From the NCBI RefSeq assembly GCF_900129275.1, contig NZ_FQUX01000012.1, positions 60,352-124,351 of the forward strand: a stretch of 64,000 bases of DNA, read 5' to 3'. Position 1 is the stretch's first letter, and every line of letters starts with the position of its first letter. Below are positions 18,315 to 27,496 of the stretch, one piece after another. The DNA comes from Arenibacter palladensis (GTDB taxonomy: Bacteria > Bacteroidota > Bacteroidia > Flavobacteriales > Flavobacteriaceae). Both the position numbers and the translations under genes were made by a program. Below the pieces are notes generated by a model that ran no database searches, had not been told where the DNA came from, and saw only the letters and a list, made by a program, of their open reading frames with translations.

Positions 18315-18484
18315 TTTCTTGTTTAAAAAGACTTCTAATAAAAAAGCACCTCTCCATTATAGCAAGGAACCGAACGTATAGACGTAACCAATAGTCCATA
18401 CTTACCCTTTTAATTAGATTTATAATATAAAAGCTCCGTCGACCAAAAGCCAACGAAGCCATAACATCATTTTAAAATTAGGTA

Positions 18485-19465
18485 TTATAATTTATACAAT
18501 ACTTTCTTGACCGCCTTTACCACATCTTCATGGTTAGGCAACCATTCTGCCAATAGTACGGGGGAATATGGTGCTGGGGTATCAGCCGTATTGATCTTTA
18601 CGATTGGAGCATCCAAATAATCGAATGCGTTGGCCTGAACGTGATAGGTAATCTCAGTGGCCACATTGCCGAACGGCCATGCTTCTTCCAAAATAACCAA
18701 TCTATTGGTTTTCTTAACAGAATTTAGAACAGCCTCATAATCCAATGGCTTAACCGTACGTAAATCAATAATTTCTACACTAATATTTTCCTTGGCCAAT
18801 TCTTCCGCCGCCTTATCCGCTTCCTTAATTATTTTACCAAAGGAAACAATGGTAACATCTGTACCTTCCCTCCTTAAATCGGCAACACCCAATGGAATAG
18901 TAAATTCTCCTTCCGGCACCTCACCTTTATCACCATACATTTGTTCAGACTCCATAAAGATAACCGGATCATTATCGCGTATGGCAGCTTTTAAAAGTCC
19001 CTTGGCATCTTTTGGATTTGAAGGAACCACTACTTTTAGCCCTGGACAGTTGGCATACCAACTTTCAAAAGCTTGCGAGTGGGTCGCCGCCAATTGACCA
19101 GCAGAAGCTGTTGGGCCACGGAAAACAATGGGACAATTAAACTGACCTCCGGACATTTGTCTGATCTTGGCCGCGTTATTGATGATTTGATCTATCCCCA
19201 CCAAAGCGAAATTAAAAGTCATAAACTCTATAATAGGTCTGTTACCAATCATAGCAGAACCCACGCCAATACCGGCAAAACCAAGTTCGGATATTGGAGT
19301 ATCTATTACCCTTTCCGGACCAAATTCATCCAACATTCCTTTGGAAGCCTTATAGGCCCCGTTGTACTCAGCAACTTCTTCACCCATTAAATAAACGGAC
19401 TCGTCCCTCCTCATCTCCTCGGACATTGCCTCCTGTATAGCCTCCCTAAACTGTAGTGTTTTCAT
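18485..19465 (-). CDS. pdhB: Pyruvate dehydrogenase E1 component, beta subunit
   Basis: Together with an alpha subunit encoded elsewhere, it forms the thiamine-diphosphate E1 that decarboxylates pyruvate for acetyl-CoA. The 326 residues include GEEVAEYNGAYKASKGML, TPISELGFAGIGVGSAM, the K+ site region, and the C-terminal EIIDLRTVKPLDYEAV. The length is normal for E1-beta. No E1-alpha, E2 or E3 gene lies nearby. A TACTTTTG box at 19515-19508 would give a leader of about 36 nt. A perfect palindrome lies about 100 bp upstream. Confidence 0.95.
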   Translation of the reverse strand: MKTLQFREAIQEAMSEEMRRDESVYLMGEEVAEYNGAYKASKGMLDEFGPERVIDTPISELGFAGIGVGSAMIGNRPIIEFMTFNFALVGIDQIINNAAKIRQMSGGQFNCPIVFRGPTASAGQLAATHSQAFESWYANCPGLKVVVPSNPKDAKGLLKAAIRDNDPVIFMESEQMYGDKGEVPEGEFTIPLGVADLRREGTDVTIVSFGKIIKEADKAAEELAKENISVEIIDLRTVKPLDYEAVLNSVKKTNRLVILEEAWPFGNVATEITYHVQANAFDYLDAPIVKINTADTPAPYSPVLLAEWLPNHEDVVKAVKKVLYKL

Positions 19466-19507
19466 CTTTAAAATGGAATCTTTATGTTAAAATGCTTAAA
19501 GCGCTAG

Positions 19508-19515
19508 CAAAAGTA
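19508..19515 (-). promoter_or_regulatory. Candidate pdhB -7 promoter box
   Basis: TACTTTTG on the minus strand fits TAnnTTTG, about 43 nt before the pdhB ATG. A TTG lies upstream but at a spacing of about 13, shorter than the usual 17-23. Confidence 0.4.
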
Positions 19516-19564
19516 GGAAATAATATATCAAAACTAAGAAGTAAACAATTAAAAATAACTCAAA

Positions 19565-19590
19565 AAAATACTATGCATGCATAGTATTTT
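19565..19590. promoter_or_regulatory. 26-bp perfect palindrome between pdhB and etfB (putative operator)
   Basis: Each half-site reads AAAATACTATGCA and the centre is TGCATGCA-like, so the two arms are exact reverse complements with no spacer. It lies in the 186-bp gap between two divergent genes, so it cannot be an end-of-gene terminator. Dyad symmetry of this length suits a dimeric repressor acting on one or both promoters. The regulator is not in the window. Confidence 0.6.
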
Positions 19591-19651
19591 AAAAAATTAT
19601 TGAGTATATTAGCCACCATTTCTTAATCAATGGTCAACAAAATATTAATAT

Positions 19652-20398
19652 ATGAAAATTTTAGTATGTCTAAGTAATGTCCCGGACACTACTTCAAAAA
19701 TAAACTTCACGGACGGTGATACCAAATTTGACACCAACGGGGTTCAATTCGTAATTAATCCTAATGATGAATTTGGCCTTACACGTGCCATGTGGTTCAA
19801 GGAAAAACAAGGAGCCACCGTACATGTTGCCACTGTTGGCGAGGCCAGCACGGAACCAACCATTAGAAAAGCCCTTGCCATTGGTGCGGATGAAGCAATT
19901 CGTGTAAACGCTTTTCCTGTAGACGGCTTTTTTGTGGCCGAACAGTTGGCAGAAATTGTTAAAAACGGAGAATATGACCTAGTAATTGCCGGAAGGGAAT
20001 CCATTGATTACAATGGAGGAATGGTCCCTGGGATTATGGCCACCTTATTGGGCATGAACTTCATCAACACTTGTATAAGTTTGGAAATTGAAGGCAACAA
20101 CGCTACCGCCACTAGGGAGATCGACGGTGGAAAGGAAAAAATAGCAACTACATTGCCATTGGTGATCGGGGGCCAAAAAGGCCTTGTTGCAGAAAGTGAC
20201 CTAAGAATTCCGAACATGAGAGGAATTATGATGGCACGCCAAAAGAAATTAAATGTGGTTGAACCCACTTCATCCAAAAATGTCACGACCGACGTTAAGT
20301 TTGAAAAACCGGCACCAAAAGGCAAGGTGACATTGGTGGATGCGGATAATATTGACGAATTGATCAATTTATTGCACAATGAGGCGAAGGTCATCTAA
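19652..20398 (+). CDS. etfB: Electron transfer flavoprotein, beta subunit
   Basis: The small ETF subunit, carrying AMP. With EtfA it passes electrons from acyl-CoA and related dehydrogenases to the quinone pool. The 248 residues start MKILVCLSNVPDTTSKI and include the family segments NPNDEFGLTRAM, IGADEAIRV, AGRESIDYNGGMVPG and DLRIPNMRGIMMARQKK. It is first in an etfBA operon, with 114 bp before etfA. It is divergent from pdhB across the palindrome. Confidence 0.97.
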   Translation: MKILVCLSNVPDTTSKINFTDGDTKFDTNGVQFVINPNDEFGLTRAMWFKEKQGATVHVATVGEASTEPTIRKALAIGADEAIRVNAFPVDGFFVAEQLAEIVKNGEYDLVIAGRESIDYNGGMVPGIMATLLGMNFINTCISLEIEGNNATATREIDGGKEKIATTLPLVIGGQKGLVAESDLRIPNMRGIMMARQKKLNVVEPTSSKNVTTDVKFEKPAPKGKVTLVDADNIDELINLLHNEAKVI

Positions 20399-20512
20399 CA
20401 AAGCCTATTGCCTTAGGAATGCAATTTTTCATCAATCCAAAAGAAAATAATTTATAGCGCCCAATACCATATATCTTTGGAACAGGGCACTTATTAAAAA
20501 ACATATAACGCT

Positions 20513-21481
20513 ATGTCAGTTTTAGTATATACAGAATCCGAAAACGGGAAATTTAAGAAGAATGCCCATGAGGTTGCCTCCTACGCTTACGAGGTAGCCA
20601 AGCAACTGGGAACCACAGCTACGGCCATTTCCATCAATGCCAATAGCGCTGGGGACTTGGGAGACTTTGGAATTTCCAAGGTCTTGATTGTTTCCAATGA
20701 GCAACTAAAAACCTTTAACGCAAAGGCATATGCCCAGGTAATTGCCCAAGCGGCAGAAAAAGAAACAGCCAAAGTCATTATTCTTAGCTCCAGTGCGGAT
20801 ACAAAATTCTTGGCCCCGATCTTAACGGCACAATTAAAGGCCGGTTACGTTCCCAACGTAGTATCGGCCCCAGAAAGTACCAGTCCGTTCAAGGTAAAAA
20901 GAACTGTCTTTAGCAACAAGGGGTTTGCCATAACCGAAATTAGTTCCGACGTTAAAATTGTTGGCGTTTCCAATAACGCTTTTGGGAGTGCGGAAAACAA
21001 AACTACTGCCACAGTTGAGAGTTTTGACCCCAGCCTTGGCGACGATACCTTTACCACCAAATCTATAGAAATAGATAAGGTAGTAGGAAAAGCCACTATT
21101 GCCGATGCCGATATTGTGGTATCTGGAGGCCGCGGATTAAAAGGACCAGAAAATTGGGGAATGATAGAAGAATTGGCAGAAGTATTGGGAGCGGCCACAG
21201 CTTGTTCCAAACCCGTTTCAGATCTTGGATGGAGACCTCATGGAGAGCATGTTGGGCAAACCGGAAAACCGGTAGCCAGTAATCTATACATTGCTATAGG
21301 CATCTCCGGAGCAATTCAACACTTGGCGGGAGTTAGCTCTTCCAAAGTAAAAGTAGTCATCAATACGGACCCGGAAGCTCCCTTTTTTAAAGCTGCAGAC
21401 TACGGTGTAGTTGGCGATGCTTTTGAAGTTGTTCCCAAGCTAATCGAAAAATTAAAGGAATTTAAGGCACAAAACGCTTAA
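20513..21481 (+). CDS. etfA: Electron transfer flavoprotein, alpha subunit
   Basis: The FAD-binding ETF subunit. The 322 residues have the N-terminal ETF domain and the C-terminal FAD domain with SGGRGLKGPENW, ASRP-like SKPVSDLGWRPHGEHVGQTGK, and YIAIGISGAIQHLAG. The C-terminus DPEAPFFKAADYGVVGDAFEVVP is standard. It is co-directional with etfB and followed by a hairpin terminator. Confidence 0.97.
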   Translation: MSVLVYTESENGKFKKNAHEVASYAYEVAKQLGTTATAISINANSAGDLGDFGISKVLIVSNEQLKTFNAKAYAQVIAQAAEKETAKVIILSSSADTKFLAPILTAQLKAGYVPNVVSAPESTSPFKVKRTVFSNKGFAITEISSDVKIVGVSNNAFGSAENKTTATVESFDPSLGDDTFTTKSIEIDKVVGKATIADADIVVSGGRGLKGPENWGMIEELAEVLGAATACSKPVSDLGWRPHGEHVGQTGKPVASNLYIAIGISGAIQHLAGVSSSKVKVVINTDPEAPFFKAADYGVVGDAFEVVPKLIEKLKEFKAQNA

Positions 21482-21507
21482 TTTTTGTTAAATTGTGCCC
21501 CTTAAAG

Positions 21508-21556
21508 GGCTGCTCAAATATACTTGGCCCGTCCAGTAATTTGAACAGCCTTTTTT
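21508..21556 (+). terminator. Rho-independent terminator after etfA
   Basis: A 12-bp stem (21508-21519 with 21539-21550, one mismatch) is followed by TTTTTT. It ends 15 nt before the next gene, so it may act as an attenuator for it as well. Confidence 0.7.
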
Positions 21557-21570
21557 AGTTATAAATTTCT

Positions 21571-22200
21571 ATGAGTTTAGTTAGATTAAAAATAAAGGGG
21601 ATTTCTTATAGCCAAACGCAAAATGGTGCATATGCCCTTATATTGAATGAAGTTGATGGTGACCGTAAACTACCTATAGTTATTGGGGCATTTGAAGCCC
21701 AATCCATAGCTATTGCCCTAGAGAAGGAAATTAAACCTCCAAGACCCCTGACCCATGATCTGTTTAAAAATTTTGCGGATCGCTTCGATATCGTAATCAA
21801 ACAGGTCATCATCCACAAATTGGTCGATGGTGTTTTCTATTCCAGTATTATTTGCGAACGCGATAAGATAGAAGAGATTATAGATGCCAGGACCAGTGAT
21901 GCCATTGCCTTGGCCCTTAGGTTCAACGCACCTATTTTCACCTACAAAACCATCTTGGACAAAGCGGGTATATTCCTTAAATTTTCTTCAAAAGAGAAGG
22001 ACAAGGAAGATTCTGACGACAGCATTATGGTAGATGAAATTCTTCAGGAAGGGGAAACCGTAGAAATAAATCCTGGCGCTTCCGAAGGCTACAAGGAACT
22101 CAGCCTAGAGGAATTGTATGCCGAGTTGGACAAGGCCGTTGCCAGCGAAGACTATGAAAAGGCGGCAAAACTCAGGGACGAAATATCCAAACGCAAATAG
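21571..22200 (+). CDS. Bifunctional nuclease (DUF151/BFN) with C-terminal UVR motif
   Basis: A 209-residue protein. Residues 1 to about 135 form the DUF151/BFN domain (YALILNEVDGDRKLPIVIGAFEAQ, RTSDAIALALRFNAPIF). After an acidic linker, the C-terminus carries a UvrB/UvrC-type helical hairpin (ELYAELDKAVASEDYEKAAKLRDEI). BFN proteins are reported as Mg-dependent nucleases in some organisms; in bacteria the role is uncertain. It precedes nupC by 24 bp and probably shares its transcript, next to nucleotide-salvage genes. Confidence 0.9.
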   Translation: MSLVRLKIKGISYSQTQNGAYALILNEVDGDRKLPIVIGAFEAQSIAIALEKEIKPPRPLTHDLFKNFADRFDIVIKQVIIHKLVDGVFYSSIICERDKIEEIIDARTSDAIALALRFNAPIFTYKTILDKAGIFLKFSSKEKDKEDSDDSIMVDEILQEGETVEINPGASEGYKELSLEELYAELDKAVASEDYEKAAKLRDEISKRK

Positions 22201-22224
22201 TTTAGGAATAAATAAGATTATTGG

Positions 22225-23685
22225 ATGAGAAATAAGCTTTGGGTTTTATTTATATTCTGCTTTATAGCATTTCCATCCCTAGCCCAAGAAATAAGCAACC
22301 CAAACTTACCACAGAATACCCCAGAGATCATTGCCAATCAAGGCATATCATTTCAGAGTCTATGGAGAGGTATTCTTGGAATGATATCGTTGATCTTTAT
22401 TGCATACCTATTTAGCAATAACAAAAAAGCCATTAATTGGAAAACCGCGGGTATCGGACTCTTTATCCAATTGCTCTTGGCCATTTGTATTCTAATCGGC
22501 GAAAAAATAGGTTTTAACGCCTTCGGCTATAGATTCGACCTCAGCTTTGTTTCCAAAGTCTTTGAATTTGGAGGGAAGATTTTCGTAAGTATTCTTGATT
22601 TTACTAGGGCAGGAAGCAAATTCCTCTTTGAAGGCCTGGTGGTGGACATGGATACTTTCGGATTTATTTTTGCATTTCAGGTACTACCCACCATCATCTT
22701 TTTTTCGGCCTTGACATCGGTCTTGTTCTATTTGGGCATTATCCAAAAAGTAGTCCAGGCATTGGCTTGGTTACTGACCAAATCATTGGGGATTTCCGGT
22801 GCCGAAAGTTTAAGCGTAACAGGCAATATATTTTTAGGACAAACCGAAGCCCCTTTATTGATTAAGGCCTATTTGGAAAAAATGACCCGATCGGAAATGC
22901 TTTTGGTGATGATCGGCGGCATGGCAACCGTTGCCGGGGCCGTTTTAGCGGCCTATATAGGCTTTCTAGGTGGAGACGACCCAATCCTGAGGCTACAGTT
23001 TGCAAAACACCTCTTGGCAGCATCGGTAATGGCAGCTCCGGGGGCAATTGTTATTTCCAAAATTCTATATCCGCAAACCGAAGCCATCAATACAGATGTA
23101 CATGTTTCCAATGAAAAGATTGGTTCCAATATTCTGGATTCCATTTCCAATGGAACAACCGAAGGCTTAAAATTGGCCGTAAACGTTGGCGCCATGCTTT
23201 TGGTATTTGTGGCCTTTATTGCCATGATAAATGGCATTTTAAATTGGACGGGCGATATTACCGATCTAAACTCATGGATTGCACTCAATTCACCTTACGA
23301 AAACTTTTCTTTGGAAGCCATTCTCGGAACCATTTTCGCCCCTCTAATGTGGCTCATTGGAGTGGATTCCGTAGACATCATGCTAATGGGACAGCTCTTG
23401 GGCATTAAATTGGCCGCCAGTGAGTTTATAGGTTATATACAATTGGCCGAACTAAAAAATATTGCCAGCAGCACCCATTTCACCTATAACAAATCTGTGA
23501 TAATGGCTACCTATATGTTATGCGGATTCGCCAATTTTGCCTCAATTGGCATTCAGATCGGGGGCATAGGCTCCTTGGCACCAGGACAAAGAAAAACATT
23601 GTCGGAATTTGGAATGAAAGCTGTTTTGGGCGGATCTATCGCCTCTTTACTTTCGGCTACTATTGCCGGTATGATTCTAGGGTAA
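22225..23685 (+). CDS. nupC: Concentrative nucleoside transporter (CNT/NupC family)
   Basis: An inner-membrane importer of nucleosides driven by H+ or Na+. The 486 residues begin with a cleavable-looking hydrophobic segment ending SLAQ and then about ten membrane segments. Motifs include SVTGNIFLGQTEAPLLIKAY and the final GFANFASIGIQIGGIGSLAPGQR. The usual NEF motif in GxKxxxNEFVAY reads ASEFIGY here, with Ser for Asn, which may affect substrate or ion preference. It lies between the BFN gene and thyA, a pyrimidine-salvage context. Confidence 0.93.
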   Translation: MRNKLWVLFIFCFIAFPSLAQEISNPNLPQNTPEIIANQGISFQSLWRGILGMISLIFIAYLFSNNKKAINWKTAGIGLFIQLLLAICILIGEKIGFNAFGYRFDLSFVSKVFEFGGKIFVSILDFTRAGSKFLFEGLVVDMDTFGFIFAFQVLPTIIFFSALTSVLFYLGIIQKVVQALAWLLTKSLGISGAESLSVTGNIFLGQTEAPLLIKAYLEKMTRSEMLLVMIGGMATVAGAVLAAYIGFLGGDDPILRLQFAKHLLAASVMAAPGAIVISKILYPQTEAINTDVHVSNEKIGSNILDSISNGTTEGLKLAVNVGAMLLVFVAFIAMINGILNWTGDITDLNSWIALNSPYENFSLEAILGTIFAPLMWLIGVDSVDIMLMGQLLGIKLAASEFIGYIQLAELKNIASSTHFTYNKSVIMATYMLCGFANFASIGIQIGGIGSLAPGQRKTLSEFGMKAVLGGSIASLLSATIAGMILG

Positions 23686-23881
23686 ACACCTCCAATAAAT
23701 TTGGAAATAATAGCTCCATTAAGAAGCATTCACCCTTGATCCCCGTTAATAAAATTTAATAACTTAAAACGTTTCCCAATCCTACTCAATATAGTTTTGC
23801 ATAATTTCGCTACACAATTGTTCTTGGATATAAATCCAAAATAGGTTCGCTATATTTTGGAGAGCGTAAAGGCTAAAGATT

Positions 23882-24706
23882 ATGAAACAGTACCACGACT
23901 TACTAAAACATGTATTGGAAAACGGAACCCAAAAGGGAGATAGGACCGGTACAGGTACCAAAAGTGTTTTTGGATATCAAATGCGTTTTGACCTTGCCGA
24001 GGGATTCCCCATGGTAACCACAAAAAAACTACATTTAAAATCGATTGTCCATGAATTGCTTTGGTTTCTAAAAGGCGATACCAATATTGGCTATTTGCAG
24101 GAAAACGGTGTTCGTATTTGGAATGAATGGGCGGATGAGAATGGGGATTTGGGCCCTGTATATGGATATCAATGGCGCAATTGGAACGGTGACGAGATAG
24201 ATCAAATAAAAGAAGTAGTAAACGCACTCAAAACGAACCCCAACAGTCGCCGTATGTTGGTTTCCGCTTGGAATCCCAGTGTGCTTCCAGATACCTCAGT
24301 ATCTTTTTCGGAAAATGTAGCCAACGGAAAAGCGGCATTGCCTCCTTGCCATGCCTTTTTTCAATTTTATGTTGCCGATGGAAAATTGTCCTGTCAATTA
24401 TACCAAAGAAGTGCCGATATATTTTTGGGAGTCCCTTTCAATATAGCGTCCTATGCCTTATTCACCCTTATGATGGCACAAGTTTGCGGACTTCAACCCG
24501 GTGAATTTATCCACACCTTTGGTGACGCACATATCTACAACAACCATTTTGAACAAGTGGAACTACAGTTAAGTAGACAACCTAGGCCCTTGCCAAAAAT
24601 GGTCCTGAATCCTGAAGTAAAGGATATATTCGACTTTACTTTTGAAGATTTTAGTTTATTGGATTATGATCCACACCCACACATAAAAGGAATCGTGGCA
24701 GTTTAG
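23882..24706 (+). CDS. thyA: Thymidylate synthase
   Basis: It methylates dUMP to dTMP using methylene-tetrahydrofolate and releases dihydrofolate. The 274 residues include [12 protein letters not shown], the catalytic Cys156 in [11 protein letters not shown], the [19 protein letters not shown] motif, and the C-terminal [11 protein letters not shown]. It lies 196 bp after nupC. folA, which recycles the folate, is 2 kb downstream beyond two minus-strand genes. Confidence 0.98.
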   Translation: MKQYHDLLKHVLENGTQKGDRTGTGTKSVFGYQMRFDLAEGFPMVTTKKLHLKSIVHELLWFLKGDTNIGYLQENGVRIWNEWADENGDLGPVYGYQWRNWNGDEIDQIKEVVNALKTNPNSRRMLVSAWNPSVLPDTSVSFSENVANGKAALPPCHAFFQFYVADGKLSCQLYQRSADIFLGVPFNIASYALFTLMMAQVCGLQPGEFIHTFGDAHIYNNHFEQVELQLSRQPRPLPKMVLNPEVKDIFDFTFEDFSLLDYDPHPHIKGIVAV

Positions 24707-24849
24707 CAAATTATGGCAGGCCCTTTAGGGGGAAGAAAACAATTCATAATTTATGGTTGCACATCAAAAAGGCGACCACAAAAATAGGCCTGAAACATGG
24801 CTGTGTACCTACCTTTACTTTAGAAAATGCGTATTAAAGCAGGAGCCAC

Positions 24850-24898
24850 AATTTTAATAAAACCGACACCATTGAAACTATGATTCCAATGGTATCGG
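24850..24898 (-). terminator. Rho-independent terminator after the CBM48-like gene
   Basis: On the minus strand, a 12-bp CCGATACCATTG/CAATGGTGTCGG stem (one mismatch, 24898-24863) is followed by TTTTATTAAAATT. It starts 11 nt past the stop. Confidence 0.7.
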
Positions 24899-24909
24899 AT
24901 GTAATTTCG

Positions 24910-25206
24910 TTAAAGTTCCAATACTGAATTCTCAGCTCCGGCAAATTCGTTCCACTGGAAACGATCGGCCTCAGCTTCGTTAACATAATTACCGTCAACT
25001 ATATATTTGAATTCATATGTACCTTCCTTTGGCAAATCGAAAGTTCCTTTGAAGGTTCCGTTTTTTAGTTTCTTCAGTGCACTTCCTTTTGGGCTCCAAT
25101 TATTAAAATCCCCAACTACAGCCACCTTCTTTGCATCCTCAGCAGGTACAGAAAAAGTTACCTTGCATATTGGCTTACTCTTTAAGTATTGTTTTGTAAT
25201 TCCCAT
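24910..25206 (-). CDS. Isoamylase N-terminal / glycogen-binding module protein (CBM48-like)
   Basis: A 98-residue stand-alone carbohydrate-binding beta-sandwich of the AMPK-glycogen-binding type. The sequence shows VAVVGDFNNWSPKGSALKKLKNGTF and YEFKYIVDGNYVNEAEADRF, the conserved Trp, Lys and Asn positions of these modules. It has no signal peptide and no catalytic domain. It may bind intracellular alpha-glucan or an enzyme partner; this is inference. It is followed by its own terminator. Confidence 0.88.
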   Translation of the reverse strand: MGITKQYLKSKPICKVTFSVPAEDAKKVAVVGDFNNWSPKGSALKKLKNGTFKGTFDLPKEGTYEFKYIVDGNYVNEAEADRFQWNEFAGAENSVLEL

Positions 25207-25360
25207 AACCTCTATATTTTAGATTAAAGCGCAAAATTACATCATTAAATGCCTCATTACCAATGACCAATATCATTTTTATCATTTTCTTAAAATAAGT
25301 TTAACAATTGACCTTCTTTGATAATTTTAACAGATAAAATTCCCAAGTAAACAACAATGT

Positions 25361-26449
25361 CTAACTTCTTTTTAAGATTCCCATAATCTTATCTATCTCA
25401 TTTTCTGTATTGTAGAAATGAAAACTTAAACGAATACCATTTCCTCGTTGTGCACAAACCACATCGTGCTCCATTAGCTTGGCATATAATTCCTTATCCC
25501 CGGGGATATTGAATATTGAACTATGTTCTTTTCTTTTGACCACGAACTCTTCCAACATACCTAAATTTTCCAGTTCGCCCTTTGCCTTTATAGAAAGCTT
25601 TTTAATCTGTTCGGCTATATTATCCATTCCAATATCCGATAGAAACCCCAGGGAATAATTTAGACTCCCAAAATTGAAGGTGTCCAAATGCCCAGGCTCA
25701 AACTGTTTGGCAAAGGATATCTTCTCCTTAGCTTCCATGTCCCCATCCGCAGCATTAAAACCTGTAGACCTGCACTTGAATTTGGAATGAGTGTCCTCTG
25801 CAAACATCAGAAACCCGTTACCATAGCCACCAAGTAACCATTTATAGGAACTGGCACCTAGCACATCTATTCCGGAATCCTCAAAGTTAAAAACCTCAGT
25901 GCCCAAAAATTGCGTACCATCAGCAATGATCACTAGATCTGGAAAATCTTTTTTTAAATTTCTCAGGAACTCTAGATCTACCTTGATTCCATTTAGCCAC
26001 TGCACCAAACTAAGCGCCAAGACATTAATGTTGTCCTTTTTTATCCTATCATAGATATTCTCCTCCAAAGCATCCGTCACTTTTAAGTAATAGGTGACGC
26101 ACTCCCTAGTTTCAAATGGCCAGTTCACAGAAGGATAATCCCCTTCCAACAGCAATACGTTCCTTGTGGCTTCCATGCCTTCCAACAATAAATTAAGTCC
26201 GATGGAAAAATTAGGAACCAATGCCACATTATTGGCTTTGCAACCAAAGAATTTCCCAATAGAATTTCTGGTTTCAGAAATAAGTAGATGACCTTTCATC
26301 TTCATTTTGCTCCCTCCAATTAAAAAATCAAGGTCATGTTCCTGCCGCCAGTCCAGAAGACCATCATAAAGAAGGCCAGAAGTGGCAGTATTGACATAGG
26401 TATATTGACTTAAAACTGGGAATTGCTTGATAATCTTTTGCATATCCAA
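25361..26449 (-). CDS. Class V aminotransferase-fold PLP enzyme
   Basis: A 362-residue fold-type I PLP protein of the isopenicillin-N epimerase/cysteine desulfurase group. It shows NVALVPNFSIGLNLLLEG (PLP phosphate region), an aspartate in LVIIADGTQFLGTEVF, and the PLP lysine in ASSYKWLLGGYGNGFLMF. The C-terminal domain ends NGIRLSFHFYNTENEIDKI. No cysteine is seen at the usual desulfurase position. The reaction is unknown. The start may be either of two close ATGs (26449 or 26443). Confidence 0.85.
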   Translation of the reverse strand: MDMQKIIKQFPVLSQYTYVNTATSGLLYDGLLDWRQEHDLDFLIGGSKMKMKGHLLISETRNSIGKFFGCKANNVALVPNFSIGLNLLLEGMEATRNVLLLEGDYPSVNWPFETRECVTYYLKVTDALEENIYDRIKKDNINVLALSLVQWLNGIKVDLEFLRNLKKDFPDLVIIADGTQFLGTEVFNFEDSGIDVLGASSYKWLLGGYGNGFLMFAEDTHSKFKCRSTGFNAADGDMEAKEKISFAKQFEPGHLDTFNFGSLNYSLGFLSDIGMDNIAEQIKKLSIKAKGELENLGMLEEFVVKRKEHSSIFNIPGDKELYAKLMEHDVVCAQRGNGIRLSFHFYNTENEIDKIMGILKRS

Positions 26450-26499
26450 ACTGGTAAATTTTGTATTTATGGTATCTTTGTCTAAAGATAGGAATTAGG

Positions 26500-26889
26500 A
26501 TGTTCTCCATTAATAAAAAAAAATCACTTATAGAATTGGAACAGCATGAACTATTGGAACATGCCCAAATGAGAATAAAGCAAAAAAAGCGACTTTATAA
26601 TCATTTGGTTGTGTTTTTGATCGGCAGTGTATTCATGATCATCATCAATAAAATATTGAAGTATGGCGTGGAGTACAACTGGTTTATTTGGGCCATTACT
26701 TTCTGGGCCTTTTTGTTTGCAATCCACCTCTTTAACGTATTTGTTACTACCAAATTTATGGGCTTGGAATGGGAAAGGTCTCAAAGGGAAAAACTGGTCC
26801 TGAAGCAGAAACAAAAAATAGCCGAATTGCAGAAGGAGATTGAAACGGAATTTCCATTATCCAACATCAATAAAAAAAAAGAAGAGTGA
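26500..26889 (+). CDS. 2TM domain-containing protein
   Basis: A 129-residue membrane protein with two helices (about residues 33-50 and 62-82) between a basic N-terminus and a charged coiled-coil-like C-terminus rich in Lys/Gln/Glu. The family is common in Bacteroidota, often fused to or beside histidine kinases; its role is unknown. I chose the ATG at 26500 over an in-frame TTG at 26461. Its stop overlaps the folA start as GTGA. Confidence 0.75.
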   Translation: MFSINKKKSLIELEQHELLEHAQMRIKQKKRLYNHLVVFLIGSVFMIIINKILKYGVEYNWFIWAITFWAFLFAIHLFNVFVTTKFMGLEWERSQREKLVLKQKQKIAELQKEIETEFPLSNINKKKEE

Positions 26890-27383
26890 ACATTCTATGT
26901 ATTATAGCCGCTGCCGCGGAGAACAACGCTTTGGGAAAAGACAACGACCTGTTGTGGCATTTACCCGATGATTTTAAACGGTTCAAAAGTCTTACTTCAG
27001 GGCATAAAATAATCATGGGGCGCAAAACCTTCGAGAGCTTCCCCAAACCCTTGCCCAACAGAACCCATATCATTATAACCAGAGATAAAAACTACAAAGT
27101 AAAGTACGAAGATTGTATAGTAGTACATTCCTTGCAAGAGGCCTTGAATCTTGTAAAAGGCGATCCCTTATCCTTTATAATAGGTGGGGGCGAAATATAC
27201 AAACTAGGTTTGAAATACGCCAATCAAATGGAACTGACAAGGGTACACGGAACCTTTGATGCGGATACCTTTTTTCCAGAATTCGACAAGGACAAATGGC
27301 AGCTGACAAAAGAAGAATACCACCCCAAGGATGACCGACATGAATATGAATTTACCTATTTAACCTATACCAAAAAACAATAA
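26886..27383 (+). CDS. folA: Dihydrofolate reductase
   Basis: It reduces dihydrofolate to tetrahydrofolate with NADPH and restores the cofactor used by ThyA. The 165 residues include AAAENNALGKDNDLLWHLPDD (active-site loop with the catalytic acid), GRKTFESFPKPLPNR, and FIIGGGEIYKLGL (NADPH site). The start is GTG at 26886, overlapping the TGA of the 2TM gene by 4 nt. This implies translational coupling. No ATG alternative fits the conserved N-terminus. Confidence 0.97.
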   Translation: MNILCIIAAAAENNALGKDNDLLWHLPDDFKRFKSLTSGHKIIMGRKTFESFPKPLPNRTHIIITRDKNYKVKYEDCIVVHSLQEALNLVKGDPLSFIIGGGEIYKLGLKYANQMELTRVHGTFDADTFFPEFDKDKWQLTKEEYHPKDDRHEYEFTYLTYTKKQ

Positions 27384-27496
27384 GGAATAAGCCAATTACC
27401 ATAGAGCAAACCCGTATATCAACAATGGCAGCCCAAAGCGGCATCGGAAGGAAATTATCGATAGTATTTCCACGGGCAACTGTACTAGTATAAAAA

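Noticed and set aside
23686..23881. A folate or other riboswitch ahead of thyA
   Set aside because: The 196-bp gap has no conserved riboswitch core that I recognise and no stable nested stems.
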